Part shown: piece after piece, positions 1 to 8,365 of the stretch
Layout: each line of letters opens with the position of its first letter
How positions within the stretch are numbered: position 1 is the stretch's first letter
Source of the DNA: Nocardia pseudovaccinii NBRC 100343
GTDB lineage: Bacteria > Actinomycetota > Actinomycetes > Mycobacteriales > Mycobacteriaceae
Direction of reading: 5' to 3'
DNA: 48,486 nt
NCBI RefSeq assembly: GCF_001613225.1
Contig: NZ_BDBY01000036.1
Span: 1-48,486 of the forward strand
Notes under the pieces: model-generated
Databases searched by the model: none
The model's input: the letters and a program-made list of their open reading frames with translations, nothing else
What the model was told of the DNA's origin: nothing
Translations under genes and position numbers: made by a program

Positions 1-15
1 CGCGGCCCGTCGGAC

Positions 16-420
16 GCCGTCACCCGCTCAACGCCATCGCCGCACATCCCACCCCACCAGCCCTTCGGCTATCGCGCGCCGAACCCATCGCGCTGCGACC
101 CATCGCCACAGCCATCACGCACCGCTTGTCCATCCCCACACCGCGGCACACCGGGCCGACGCCCACTCATCGCGCACCACGCGCTGCGGTCCATCGCTCA
201 TCGCACGCCGTCACCGATCGCTCGATGCCTTCGCCGCCCGTCCCACGCCGCCAGCCCTTCGGCCATCGCGCGCCGAACCCATCGCGCTGCGGCCCATCGC
301 GCTGCGGCCCATCGCCACGGCCATCACGCACCGCCTGTCCATCCCCACACCGCGGCACACCGTGCCCACGCCTGCCCATCGCGCACTGCGTGCTGCGGCC
401 CATCGCCATCGCGCCGTCAC
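16..420. repeat. Imperfect tandem repeat, unit about 190-205 bp
   Basis: The octamer gccgtcac recurs at 16-23, 207-214 and 413-420, bounding two long imperfect copies of one unit. The segment starting cccttcgg at 61 recurs at 255 with very few changes over about 37 bp, followed by matching blocks such as ccatcacgcaccgc and ccccacaccgcggcacaccg. The second unit is longer because the 15-mer gcgctgcggcccatc is itself doubled at 284-298 and 299-313. Several frames are open here only because GC is extreme; none shows a recognisable protein. I see no gene between 1 and 666. Confidence 0.75.
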
Positions 421-666
421 CAATTGCCCGACGCCATCGCGGCAGCACGTCGCGCAGCCGCCCGTCGATGGCGCGCCGCCGATTGCTCATCACCGCCTGC
501 CCGGCGCAGGCAAACGATTTCGACTCGGCTGAACACCACAGGCCACTTCGGGTTGCGGCTGAAGTCGTTGCCCGAGGAAGCGGACGGATATCTGCCTGCG
601 CTGCCGCTATCTGCACGCACGGCGGCCGGGATGGCCCAGGCGCTGAATCCGGCTCTTGGAGTGGGG

Positions 667-1728
667 ATGACGCGAGGTGGGGCGGTGCGGGGGCCGCTTA
701 GTATTCCTGCAATGCAGGGACCCACGCTCCGGGATGTGGCCGATGCGGCCGGTGTGCACACGGCCACGGCGTCGCGCGCTCTGAACCCGAATGCCCGCGC
801 CTTGGTGAATCCGGAGACTGCCCGGCGGGTGCTGCGGGCGGCGGAAGCGCTCGGTTATCAGCCGAATCCGATTGCCAGGAGTCTGAAGACCGCGAAGTCC
901 GGGACGGTCGGGCTGGTCATCCCTGATCTCACCAACCCCTTGTTTCCACCGATCGCGCGCGGCATCGAGGATGTGCTGGCCCCCGCGGGGTACAGCACCC
1001 TCATCGTCAATACCGACGACCGGCCCGAACGCGAGCAGGCGCAGATCACCTCGCTGCGCTCGCGCCAGGCCGAAGGTCTGATCATTGCCACCGCACTGCT
1101 GAAACATCCGCTACTGCGGCAGTTGCACGAGCAGCGCGTGCCGATGGTGCTGGTCAACCGCCGCACCGAGGAAGTCGCCGTCGGATCCGTCGCCGCCGAT
1201 GACGCGGCGGGCATCGGGCTCGCCGTCAAGCATCTCGTCGAGTTGGGCCACCGCCGGATCCTGCACCTCGCTGGCCCGCAGACCACCTCCACCGGTGTCG
1301 AGCGCTTGCGCGCCTTCCGCACCGCCGCTCGCGAACACGACCTGGACGACTCCGGTCGAATCATGGTGTGTGACAGGTGGACCGAAGACGCCGGAGCCCG
1401 AGCCCTGCGCACCGCACTGGATTCCGCCGGTGATTTCACCGCCGTTGTCGCCGGAAACGACCTCATCGCCCTCGGCTGCTACGACGTCTTCGCCGACCGG
1501 AACATCACCTGCCCCACCGACATCAGCGTGACCGGCTTCAACGGCATGCCCTACCTCGACAAGCTCAGTCCCGCCCTGACCACCATCGCCATCCCCCACC
1601 ACGACATCGGCCGTGAAGCCGCCCGCATGCTCCTCGAATCCATCGCCGAACCCGACCGCACCCCCCGCTCGGTCCTCCTTCCCCCATCCCTCGTCGCCCG
1701 CACCTCCACCGCCCCACCCCGCCACTGA
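667..1728 (+). CDS. LacI-family transcriptional regulator
   Basis: One-component sugar- or metabolite-responsive DNA-binding regulator of 353 aa. The N-terminal helix-turn-helix TLRDVADAAGVHTATASRAL is classic LacI, followed by the hinge region (GYQPNPIARSLK) and a periplasmic-binding-protein-like effector domain (GLVIPDLTNPLFPPIARGIE, then VTGFNGMPYLDKLSPALTTI). Start: ATG 667 has GGAG at 658-661 with good spacing. ATG 712, which begins just before the helix-turn-helix, is the alternative but lacks a visible Shine-Dalgarno sequence. No metabolic gene is adjacent, so the effector cannot be guessed. Repeated non-coding DNA flanks the gene on both sides. Family assignment is secure; target and start are not. 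Confidence 0.9.
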   Translation: MTRGGAVRGPLSIPAMQGPTLRDVADAAGVHTATASRALNPNARALVNPETARRVLRAAEALGYQPNPIARSLKTAKSGTVGLVIPDLTNPLFPPIARGIEDVLAPAGYSTLIVNTDDRPEREQAQITSLRSRQAEGLIIATALLKHPLLRQLHEQRVPMVLVNRRTEEVAVGSVAADDAAGIGLAVKHLVELGHRRILHLAGPQTTSTGVERLRAFRTAAREHDLDDSGRIMVCDRWTEDAGARALRTALDSAGDFTAVVAGNDLIALGCYDVFADRNITCPTDISVTGFNGMPYLDKLSPALTTIAIPHHDIGREAARMLLESIAEPDRTPRSVLLPPSLVARTSTAPPRH

Positions 1729-1734
1729 CAGATC

Positions 1735-2275
1735 TGCCCGCGATCGCGACGCCGCTGAGATACTCCCGGGCGCAGCCACGGCCCCGCTGCACGGCTCACC
1801 ACCTGGCAAACCGCTCCACGCGCAAAAACGGTAGCGAATCGAACCACCGGCTTGAATCTGACGGATTGCGACGTCGGCCCATGCTCCCCGTGCAGCCACG
1901 GTCTCCGATCGAACCAGTCCATGCGCCATGCACCGGCACTTCGAGCCACCTGCTCGAGCCCGCCGCCGACCAGTTCGCCCACGATCGCGACGCTGCTGAT
2001 TCTCACGGGCGCCGCCGCGATCCCATGCACCGCGCACCGCTGATCGAACCGGTCCGTACGCTACCCGGTCGGCGATTCGCACCAGCCGACGCGAGACCGC
2101 TAGGCCGATGACCGCAGCCGGTCACCGCCTGACCGGCCGACACCAGCCACTCGCACAGCTTCGCGACTTGGTCGACTAGTGCCGATGCTCTCGGGCGCGG
2201 CCCGTGCACCGCTGATGATCGATCGAACCGGCTCATGCGCTACCCGGCGGCTATTCACACCTGACGCGGGACCGC
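1735..2275. repeat. Degenerate repeat-rich intergenic region
   Basis: The 627 bp between the LacI gene and the convergent acyl-CoA synthetase-like gene contains no recognisable gene but is built of decayed repeats. One module (gatcgcgacgccgctgaga, then cgggcgc) appears near 1741, 1983 and, more decayed, 2172. A second module beginning gatcgaacc appears at 1907, 2042 and 2221. The last two copies stay alignable for about 55 bp (cgctacccgg, attcac, gcgagaccgc/gcgggaccgc). The spacing of the copies is irregular (135 and 179 bp). The sequence differs from the tandem repeat at 16-420. Confidence 0.6.
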
Positions 2276-2355
2276 GGCGCGCGCGAGTGCAGCAGATTGG
2301 TGCATTGAGCGACTCGGGGGTCGTGTGGCTCGGAGCGGCGGCGAGTTACGGGAGC

Positions 2356-5124
2356 TCAGCCGAGGCGGCGAGGGCCGGTGTCGAAGCGGCTGGGTTGGGG
2401 ACCGAAGCGGGCTCGGGCGTAGAGGATTGCGGCGGCGTTGGCGGAGGCGAGGACCGGATCGAAAGATAGTTCGCGGATTTCTGGGAGGTCGTCGAATAGG
2501 GCCGAGACGCGTTGGACGAGTTCGACAAGCGCGGGTTTGTCGACGCGGGGGCTGGCGGGGGTGCCGGAGAGGAGGGGGGCGGCGCGAGGTGCGTCGATGA
2601 GGGCGCTCGCTTCGTCGGCAGTGAGCGGGAGGGCGCGGTAGGCGCGGTCGCCGAGGAGTTCGATGATCATGCCGGAGAGGCCGAATTCGATGACCGAGCC
2701 GAAGGACGGGTCGTCCTGCACACGCAGCACACAACCGACGCCGGGGCTGGCCATCTTCTGGATATGCACGGCGGGATCACCGCATAGTTCCACCAGGTGC
2801 GAATAGGCCTGGCGCACGGCTTCGGGCCGCCACAGGTCCAGCCGAACCCCGCTGAGATCCGGTCGGCGCCGCCACATTTCGCCGGTCGCCTTGGCCGCGA
2901 CCGGATAGCCGAGTTCTTCGGCCGCCGCCACCGCCTCGTCGGCGCTGCGAACCTCGCGGAATTCGACGACACGAATTCCGTAGCAGTCCAACAGGTCCAC
3001 TGCTTCCAGGTCGGTGAGCCAACGCCCATCGGATTCGCGCATCCAGCCCGCGACCAGCCGCTCGGCCCGTTCCGCATCGACGCCCGCCGGACGAACCACG
3101 GCCGACACCGGCTTCGTGCGCCATTGCGCGTATCGGTGCGCCCTGGCCAGCGCCCGTGCGGCCCGCTCGGGATCCGGATAGGACGGTATCGAGCCGCGCA
3201 CCGCTGTACCGCCCGGACCGCGCATGGCCAGTAGGTTCGGAATCCCTTGCTCGGCAACGAAAGTGGTGAGAATGGGTTTCGCCGCATCTGGCACGGCCGC
3301 TGCCGCCTCGCGAATGGCATCGGCGAATCCGGCCATCCGCAGCGGCACCGGCGGTGCGAAAACCACGATAACCGCGTCGATCTCGTCCGAGCGCAGGGCG
3401 GCGACCACCGCGTCCAGATAGGCACCGGGCGTCGCGTCGGGCCCCAAGTTCACCGGATCGCCGAACGACTGCTCGTCCACCACACGCTCGGTCGGGCGCG
3501 GTCGCCGAACATTGTCGAACATCACCGCGGCCGGACGTCGAACTTCGAGCCCCTCACCGCGTGCGGCATCGACGGCCAGCCAGTTCAACGCCGCGCTGTT
3601 GCCGATCACGGCGACCCGAGGACCCATGGGCAGCGGCTGATAGCCCAGCAGCGCCGCACAGTCGAACAGCTCCGAAATCGAGTCGACCTGAACGATTCCC
3701 GACTGCGCGAACAGGTCCCGCACAATCGATCGGTCCATATCGCCGGTTGGCTGGGCCCGCGCGGCCAATCGCCCACTGCTCACCGCGACGATCGGTTTAC
3801 TCCGCGCGACCCGACGCGCGATCCGGGAAAACTTACGCGGATTACCGAAGCTCTCCAGATACAGCAGGATCACATCGGTGGCGGAGTCGGAGTCCCAGTA
3901 TTGCAGCAGGTCGTTGCCGGACACATCCGCGCGATTACCCGCCGAGACGAAGGTCGACAACCCGAGGTTTCGCGCGGCCGCCTCACCGAGGATGGCCGCA
4001 CCCAACGGCCCGGACTGGCAGAAGAATCCGATGCGCCCGGGCCCAGGCAGTACCGAAGCCAGGGTCGCGTTCAACGAAACCGAGGCATCGGTATTGGCGA
4101 TGCCGAGCGCGCTCGGTCCGACCACCCGCATCCCGTGTCCGCGTGCCGCGGCAACCAACTCGTGTTCGGCGACCACACCGCCATCACCGGTCTCCCCGAA
4201 GCCCGCGGTGAGCACGACCAATCCCTTGACGCCCTTGGCCATACAGTCGTCCAGGACCGAGCTGATCGCCTCCGGAGGTACGGCGACCACCGCGAGATCC
4301 ACCTCATCGGGAATATCGCGCACCGTCGGGTAGGCACGCACCCCGCGCACCGATCGCCGGTTCGGATTGACCGGAAACACCGGCCCTTGGAAGACGCCGG
4401 AAAGCAGATTGGCCAAGATCACTCCGCCGACCCGGGCCGGGCCCACAGTGGCGCCGATCACCGCGACCGAACGCGGCGCGAGCAGATTGCCGACGCTGCG
4501 CGCCTCGGAGGCTCGTTCGCGCGAATCCCGCACCGAGAGCAGGGCTTCGGTGGGATCGATGGCGAACTCCAGATGCAGCACCGAACCGTCCCTGGCGCGC
4601 TCGACCTGATAGCCCGCGTCACGGAATACGGTGACCATCACGGTGTTCTCGGCGAGCACCTCCGCGACGAACGTCTCGATCTTGTTCTCCGCGGCCGCAC
4701 CCGCCAGATGTTCGAGCAGGATGGAACCGAGCCCGCGCCCTTGATGCTCGTCGGCCACCACGAATGCGACTTCGGCGGCGCGCGGCCCGGTGCGGTCGGT
4801 CAGCAGTTCGTAGCGGCCGACCGCGATGATCGCCTCACCCAGAACCAGCAGCAGTCCGACCCGGTCGTGGTGGTCGACATGGGTGGAGCGGTACAGATCC
4901 TTGGGCGAAATGCGCGGGTACGGGCCGAAGTAGCGGAGGTATCGGGAGCGATCCGACAGTGCCGTGTGGAACTCCTGCAGCCGCTCGGCGTCATCGGGCG
5001 TGATCGGGCGCAGTCGCACCACGCCACCGTCCGAGGCGAGTACATCGGCGAACCAGTGCTGTGGCGGCGGAGGCGGTACCGCGGGCGTATTCGGGGAATC
5101 CGGGACGGGTGGGTTCTCAGTCAC
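2356..5124 (-). CDS. GNAT acetyltransferase / NDP-forming acyl-CoA synthetase-like fusion (Pat-type)
   Basis: 922-aa protein with an N-terminal GNAT domain (about 35-195; acetyl-CoA loop QGRGLG at 128-133). It is followed by a CoA-binding Rossmann domain (from about 212, SVAVIGATVGPARVGG), a succinyl-CoA-ligase-like flavodoxin domain and a C-terminal ATP-grasp domain. These are the parts of Pat-type protein lysine acetyltransferases, which acetylate acetyl-CoA synthetase and other AMP-forming ligases. The order, GNAT first, is the one I recall for actinobacterial PatA proteins and the reverse of Salmonella Pat. The GTG start at 5124 has an excellent GGAGGA Shine-Dalgarno sequence and overlaps the stop of the upstream deacetylase gene by 8 bp, implying translational coupling. 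The alternative is a catalytically active acyl-CoA ligase; the sequence alone does not decide. Confidence 0.85.
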   Translation of the reverse strand: MTENPPVPDSPNTPAVPPPPPQHWFADVLASDGGVVRLRPITPDDAERLQEFHTALSDRSRYLRYFGPYPRISPKDLYRSTHVDHHDRVGLLLVLGEAIIAVGRYELLTDRTGPRAAEVAFVVADEHQGRGLGSILLEHLAGAAAENKIETFVAEVLAENTVMVTVFRDAGYQVERARDGSVLHLEFAIDPTEALLSVRDSRERASEARSVGNLLAPRSVAVIGATVGPARVGGVILANLLSGVFQGPVFPVNPNRRSVRGVRAYPTVRDIPDEVDLAVVAVPPEAISSVLDDCMAKGVKGLVVLTAGFGETGDGGVVAEHELVAAARGHGMRVVGPSALGIANTDASVSLNATLASVLPGPGRIGFFCQSGPLGAAILGEAAARNLGLSTFVSAGNRADVSGNDLLQYWDSDSATDVILLYLESFGNPRKFSRIARRVARSKPIVAVSSGRLAARAQPTGDMDRSIVRDLFAQSGIVQVDSISELFDCAALLGYQPLPMGPRVAVIGNSAALNWLAVDAARGEGLEVRRPAAVMFDNVRRPRPTERVVDEQSFGDPVNLGPDATPGAYLDAVVAALRSDEIDAVIVVFAPPVPLRMAGFADAIREAAAAVPDAAKPILTTFVAEQGIPNLLAMRGPGGTAVRGSIPSYPDPERAARALARAHRYAQWRTKPVSAVVRPAGVDAERAERLVAGWMRESDGRWLTDLEAVDLLDCYGIRVVEFREVRSADEAVAAAEELGYPVAAKATGEMWRRRPDLSGVRLDLWRPEAVRQAYSHLVELCGDPAVHIQKMASPGVGCVLRVQDDPSFGSVIEFGLSGMIIELLGDRAYRALPLTADEASALIDAPRAAPLLSGTPASPRVDKPALVELVQRVSALFDDLPEIRELSFDPVLASANAAAILYARARFGPQPSRFDTGPRRLG

Positions 5125-6394
5125 GGGGGTCCTCCGGATCAAGGCCGAGCAACCCGAAGGTGGCTCGGCGCGTAGCCAATACGGCCGTATCGATAGCGCG
5201 TTGCGCGCGGTCGATGCGCGCGTCCCCAGTTTCCCCCGTGCCGCCGGGACCATCCCACGGGCGGTAGGCGGTGTCACCACCGTCACCCATGGTGCGCGGC
5301 GGATCGACGGTCGGCGCCGCGGACTGGATCATATCGATCCAGTCCTGCGGCACCACGGTTTCCGGTGCGATGGTGCGATCCAGCGCGGTCGCGAGCAGAT
5401 GCGTCCAGGCGCGCGGCACCACCCGCACCAGGCCGTAGCCACCGCCGCCGACGGCGAGCCAACGGCCTTCGGCGTATTCGTCGGCCAGATCGCGCATGGC
5501 GATGAAGGCGGCGCGTTGACCGTCGACGGTCAGTTCCATATCGGCGAGGGGGTCCTCCCGATGGGTGTCGACACCGCATTGACTGACCACGAGCTGCGGT
5601 CGGAACGCCGCCAGCGCGCCGGGCACGATCGCGTGAAAGCCGCGCAGCCACTGCGGATCCCGAGTGCCAGGCAGTACCGCCAAATTGATCGCGGTGCCCT
5701 CGGCGGCGCCGTGGCCGGTCTCCTCCGGCCAGCCGGTATTGGGCCACAGCGTGGCCGGATGCTGATGGATCGAGATCGTCAGTACTCGGGGGTCGCCGTA
5801 AAAGACGCGCTGCACACCGTCACCGTGATGCACGTCGACATCGATGTAGGCGATCCGATCGAATCCGTTGTCCAGCAGCCAGGAGATGGCCACGGCCGCA
5901 TCATTGTAGATGCAGAATCCGGCAGCCGAATCCGGCATCGCGTGGTGCATGCCGCCACCGATGCTCACTGCGCGCCGAGTGCGCCCGTGAGCGATCTCGC
6001 GTGCCGCGGTCAGTGTGCCACCGACGATCACCGAGGCCGCCTGATGCATCCGCGGGAACACCGGATTATCCGGTGAGCCGAGACCATACGGCGGTGCGAG
6101 CGGCGCACCCGCGGGCGGTGTGGCATTTTCGACGGCCTCGATGTAGTCCGCGGTATGGATGCGCAGCAAATCGGACACTTCGGCCCGCTCGGGCACCAAT
6201 CGCTCGACACCGTCGAGTAATCCGAGACTTTCCGCCAGGGCCATGGTGAACTGCAGGCGCGCCGGTTTCATGGGGTGCTCCGGCGTCCATGCGTAGTCGA
6301 GGAAGCGGTCGGTCCAGACAACCGTGCCGGATCGCGCCTCGAGATCGCTTTCGTCGAGCGGCGCGGACTGTTCGCCGTGCGGTGCAGTGGCCAT
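5117..6394 (-). CDS. acuC: AcuC-type histone deacetylase-family deacetylase
   Basis: 425-aa class I/II HDAC-fold zinc deacetylase. Visible active-site blocks are GGGMHHAMPDSAAGFCIYND (tandem His) and IAYIDVDVHHGDGVQ (zinc-binding Asp and His), then SQCGVDTHREDPL and AVGGGGYG. In Bacillus, AcuC deacetylates acetyl-CoA synthetase and so restores its activity. Here it is cotranscribed with, and overlaps, a GNAT/acyl-CoA synthetase-like gene, the likely opposing acetyltransferase. The start at 6394 fits the family N-terminus; no strong Shine-Dalgarno sequence is visible. A divergent 198-bp gap separates it from ideR. The family is certain; the substrate is inferred from context. Confidence 0.92.
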   Translation of the reverse strand: MATAPHGEQSAPLDESDLEARSGTVVWTDRFLDYAWTPEHPMKPARLQFTMALAESLGLLDGVERLVPERAEVSDLLRIHTADYIEAVENATPPAGAPLAPPYGLGSPDNPVFPRMHQAASVIVGGTLTAAREIAHGRTRRAVSIGGGMHHAMPDSAAGFCIYNDAAVAISWLLDNGFDRIAYIDVDVHHGDGVQRVFYGDPRVLTISIHQHPATLWPNTGWPEETGHGAAEGTAINLAVLPGTRDPQWLRGFHAIVPGALAAFRPQLVVSQCGVDTHREDPLADMELTVDGQRAAFIAMRDLADEYAEGRWLAVGGGGYGLVRVVPRAWTHLLATALDRTIAPETVVPQDWIDMIQSAAPTVDPPRTMGDGGDTAYRPWDGPGGTGETGDARIDRAQRAIDTAVLATRRATFGLLGLDPEDPRD

Positions 6395-6592
6395 GCTGGC
6401 AACGCTACGCGGGAAGGTAACGGCCCCGTTGGACGTTCGTATGCAGTAGAAATACAAGCAAGAGCGAATACGGTGACAGGCCGTGCGCCGACAGAATTCC
6501 CACAGCGCAGTCACGGGTGTAGCGCGAAACCACGCGGCACACGGGGGTGCCGACGTGCGTGGGTAGAATTCGTGCCGACGAAGGGGTAACAG

Positions 6593-7279
6593 GTGAAGGA
6601 TCTGGTCGACACCACGGAGATGTACCTCCGTACCATCTACGACCTCGAGGAAGAGGGCGTGGTGCCCCTGCGTGCGCGCATCGCCGAGCGCCTCGAGCAG
6701 AGTGGCCCGACGGTCAGCCAGACCGTCGCGCGGATGGAACGCGATGGTCTGCTGCTGGTCGCCGGTGACCGCCATCTCGAACTGACCGACAAGGGCCGCA
6801 GCATGGCGGTCGCGGTCATGCGCAAACATCGCCTCGCCGAGCGGCTGCTCGTGGACATCATCGGGCTCGACTGGCAGAACGTGCACGCCGAGGCATGCCG
6901 CTGGGAACACGTCATGAGCGAGGACGTCGAGCGGCGGCTGGTCGAGGTGTTGAACCACCCAACCACCTCTCCCTACGGCAACCCGATTCCGGGCCTGGAC
7001 GAGCTGGGCCTCGCCCCGCAGAGCGGCGCCGACGAGACCCTGGTGCGGCTGTCGGATCTGCCGCACGGCCAGGTGCACGCGGTCGTGGTGCGTCGCCTCG
7101 CCGAGCACATCCAGACCGATCCCGAGGTCATCGGCCAGCTGCGGGAGGCGGGCGTGGTGCCCGACGCGCGCGTGACGGTCGAGACCAAGCCCGGCTCGGT
7201 GGTCATCACCGTGCCCGGCCACGCGGGTTTCGAGCTCTCGGACGAGATGGCCCACGCCGTCCAGGTGAAGTTGGTCTGA
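6593..7279 (+). CDS. ideR: Iron-dependent repressor IdeR (DtxR family)
   Basis: 228-aa metal-activated repressor that, with Fe(II), shuts off siderophore and iron-uptake genes and activates iron storage. An N-terminal winged helix (recognition region QSGPTVSQTVARMERDGLL) is followed by the dimerisation/metal domain and an SH3-like C-terminus. All metal ligands sit at their M. tuberculosis IdeR positions: Met10, Cys102, Glu105, His106 and His79, Glu83, His98. The GTG start at 6593 has AAGGGG 6 bp upstream. galE follows after 3 bp, the dtxR-galE arrangement known from corynebacteria. I saw no obvious IdeR box upstream in the window. Confidence 0.97.
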   Translation: MKDLVDTTEMYLRTIYDLEEEGVVPLRARIAERLEQSGPTVSQTVARMERDGLLLVAGDRHLELTDKGRSMAVAVMRKHRLAERLLVDIIGLDWQNVHAEACRWEHVMSEDVERRLVEVLNHPTTSPYGNPIPGLDELGLAPQSGADETLVRLSDLPHGQVHAVVVRRLAEHIQTDPEVIGQLREAGVVPDARVTVETKPGSVVITVPGHAGFELSDEMAHAVQVKLV

Positions 7280-7282
7280 GGC

Positions 7283-8263
7283 GTGAAACTTCTGGTCACG
7301 GGTGGCGCGGGCTATGTTGGTGGCGTCTGCGCGCAGGTTCTGCTCGAATCGGGGCACGAGGTCGTGGTGGTCGACGATCTGTCGACCGGCAATGCCGAGG
7401 GCGTGCCTACCGAGGCGCGATTCGTCGAGGGTGATGTCGCGGTCGCCGCGCCCGCGCTGCTCGAGGCCGAATCCTTCGACGGTGTCCTGCATTTCGCGGC
7501 GCAGTCGCTGGTCGGTGAGTCGGTGCAGCAGCCGGAGAAGTACTGGCAGGGCAATGTGGTGAAGACGCTCGAGCTGCTGGAGGCGATGCGCCGCACCGAG
7601 ACGCCGCGGCTGGTCTTCTCCTCGACCGCGGCGGTGTACGGCGAACCCGAACAGGTGCCGATCACCGAGGATGCGCCGACCCGGCCGACCAACCCCTACG
7701 GCGCCTCCAAGCTGGCCATCGACCACGCCATCACCTCCTATTCGATCGCGCACGGTCTGGCCGCGACCAGCCTTCGCTACTTCAACGTCGCGGGCGCCTA
7801 CGGCGGCCTCGGCGAAAACCGGGTGGTAGAAACCCATCTCATCCCCCTCGTGCTCCAGGTCGCCCTCGGTCATCGCAAGGCGATCTCGGTCTTCGGCACC
7901 GACTGGCCCACACCCGACGGCACCGCGGTCCGCGATTACATCCACATTCGCGACCTCGCCGACGCCCACCTGCTCGCCCTCGGCTCTGCCGAATCCGGCA
8001 CACATCGCATCTGCAATCTCGGCAGCGGCACCGGTTTCTCGGTCCGCGAGGTGATTTCGGCCTGCGAGCGCGTCACCGGCCTGCCCATCGCCGCCCAGGA
8101 CGCACCGCGTCGCGCCGGTGACCCGGCCACGCTGATCGCGTCCAGCGACCGCGCCATCACCGATCTCGGCTGGCAGCCCAAGCACAACAATCTGGACGAA
8201 ATCGTCGCCGATGCCTGGGAATTCCTGCGCGACCTCGGTCCGCGGGCACACAGCGCGCAGTAG
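7283..8263 (+). CDS. galE: UDP-glucose 4-epimerase
   Basis: 326-aa extended short-chain dehydrogenase that interconverts UDP-glucose and UDP-galactose with tightly bound NAD, supplying galactose for cell-wall arabinogalactan in mycolic-acid bacteria. The NAD-binding motif TGGAGYVG starts at residue 6, the SSTAAVYG serine/threonine segment is at about 113-120, and the catalytic YxxxK is Tyr139/Lys143. [10 protein letters not shown] and the SDR C-terminal substrate domain complete the epimerase pattern. It follows ideR by 3 bp and is presumably cotranscribed with it; whether iron affects its expression is unknown. Length is normal for GalE. Confidence 0.95.
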   Translation: MKLLVTGGAGYVGGVCAQVLLESGHEVVVVDDLSTGNAEGVPTEARFVEGDVAVAAPALLEAESFDGVLHFAAQSLVGESVQQPEKYWQGNVVKTLELLEAMRRTETPRLVFSSTAAVYGEPEQVPITEDAPTRPTNPYGASKLAIDHAITSYSIAHGLAATSLRYFNVAGAYGGLGENRVVETHLIPLVLQVALGHRKAISVFGTDWPTPDGTAVRDYIHIRDLADAHLLALGSAESGTHRICNLGSGTGFSVREVISACERVTGLPIAAQDAPRRAGDPATLIASSDRAITDLGWQPKHNNLDEIVADAWEFLRDLGPRAHSAQ

Positions 8264-8288
8264 GCCAGCTCACCATCGAGCGCGGTCC

Positions 8289-8321
8289 CATGGTGGTCCC
8301 GCATGTGCCACGACCACCATG
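8289..8321. terminator. Hairpin between convergent galE and DUF4192-type gene
   Basis: Perfect 10-bp inverted repeat catggtggtc / gaccaccatg at 8289-8298 and 8312-8321 with a 13-nt loop. It lies between two convergent genes and could serve both strands. There is no T-tract, as is common in actinobacteria. Confidence 0.55.
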
Positions 8322-8365
8322 TGACTCGCCAACTCACCTCTGGCCACCCGAGAACGCGAACGGGC

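Noticed and set aside
16..420. CRISPR-like array in the repeats at the window start
   Set aside because: Units are about 200 bp, imperfect and without short uniform repeats or unique spacers; no cas gene is nearby.
3247..5175. 642-aa open frame on the + strand opposite the Pat-type gene
   Set aside because: Low-complexity translation with no domain; it mirrors the GC-rich codon structure of the real gene on the other strand.
6395..6592. IdeR box in front of ideR
   Set aside because: I looked for a TTAGG-type inverted repeat and saw none convincing.
6395..8251. Long minus-strand frame upstream of AcuC running through ideR and galE
   Set aside because: AcuC homology begins at 6394 and ideR/galE on the opposite strand are certain, so the extension is not coding.
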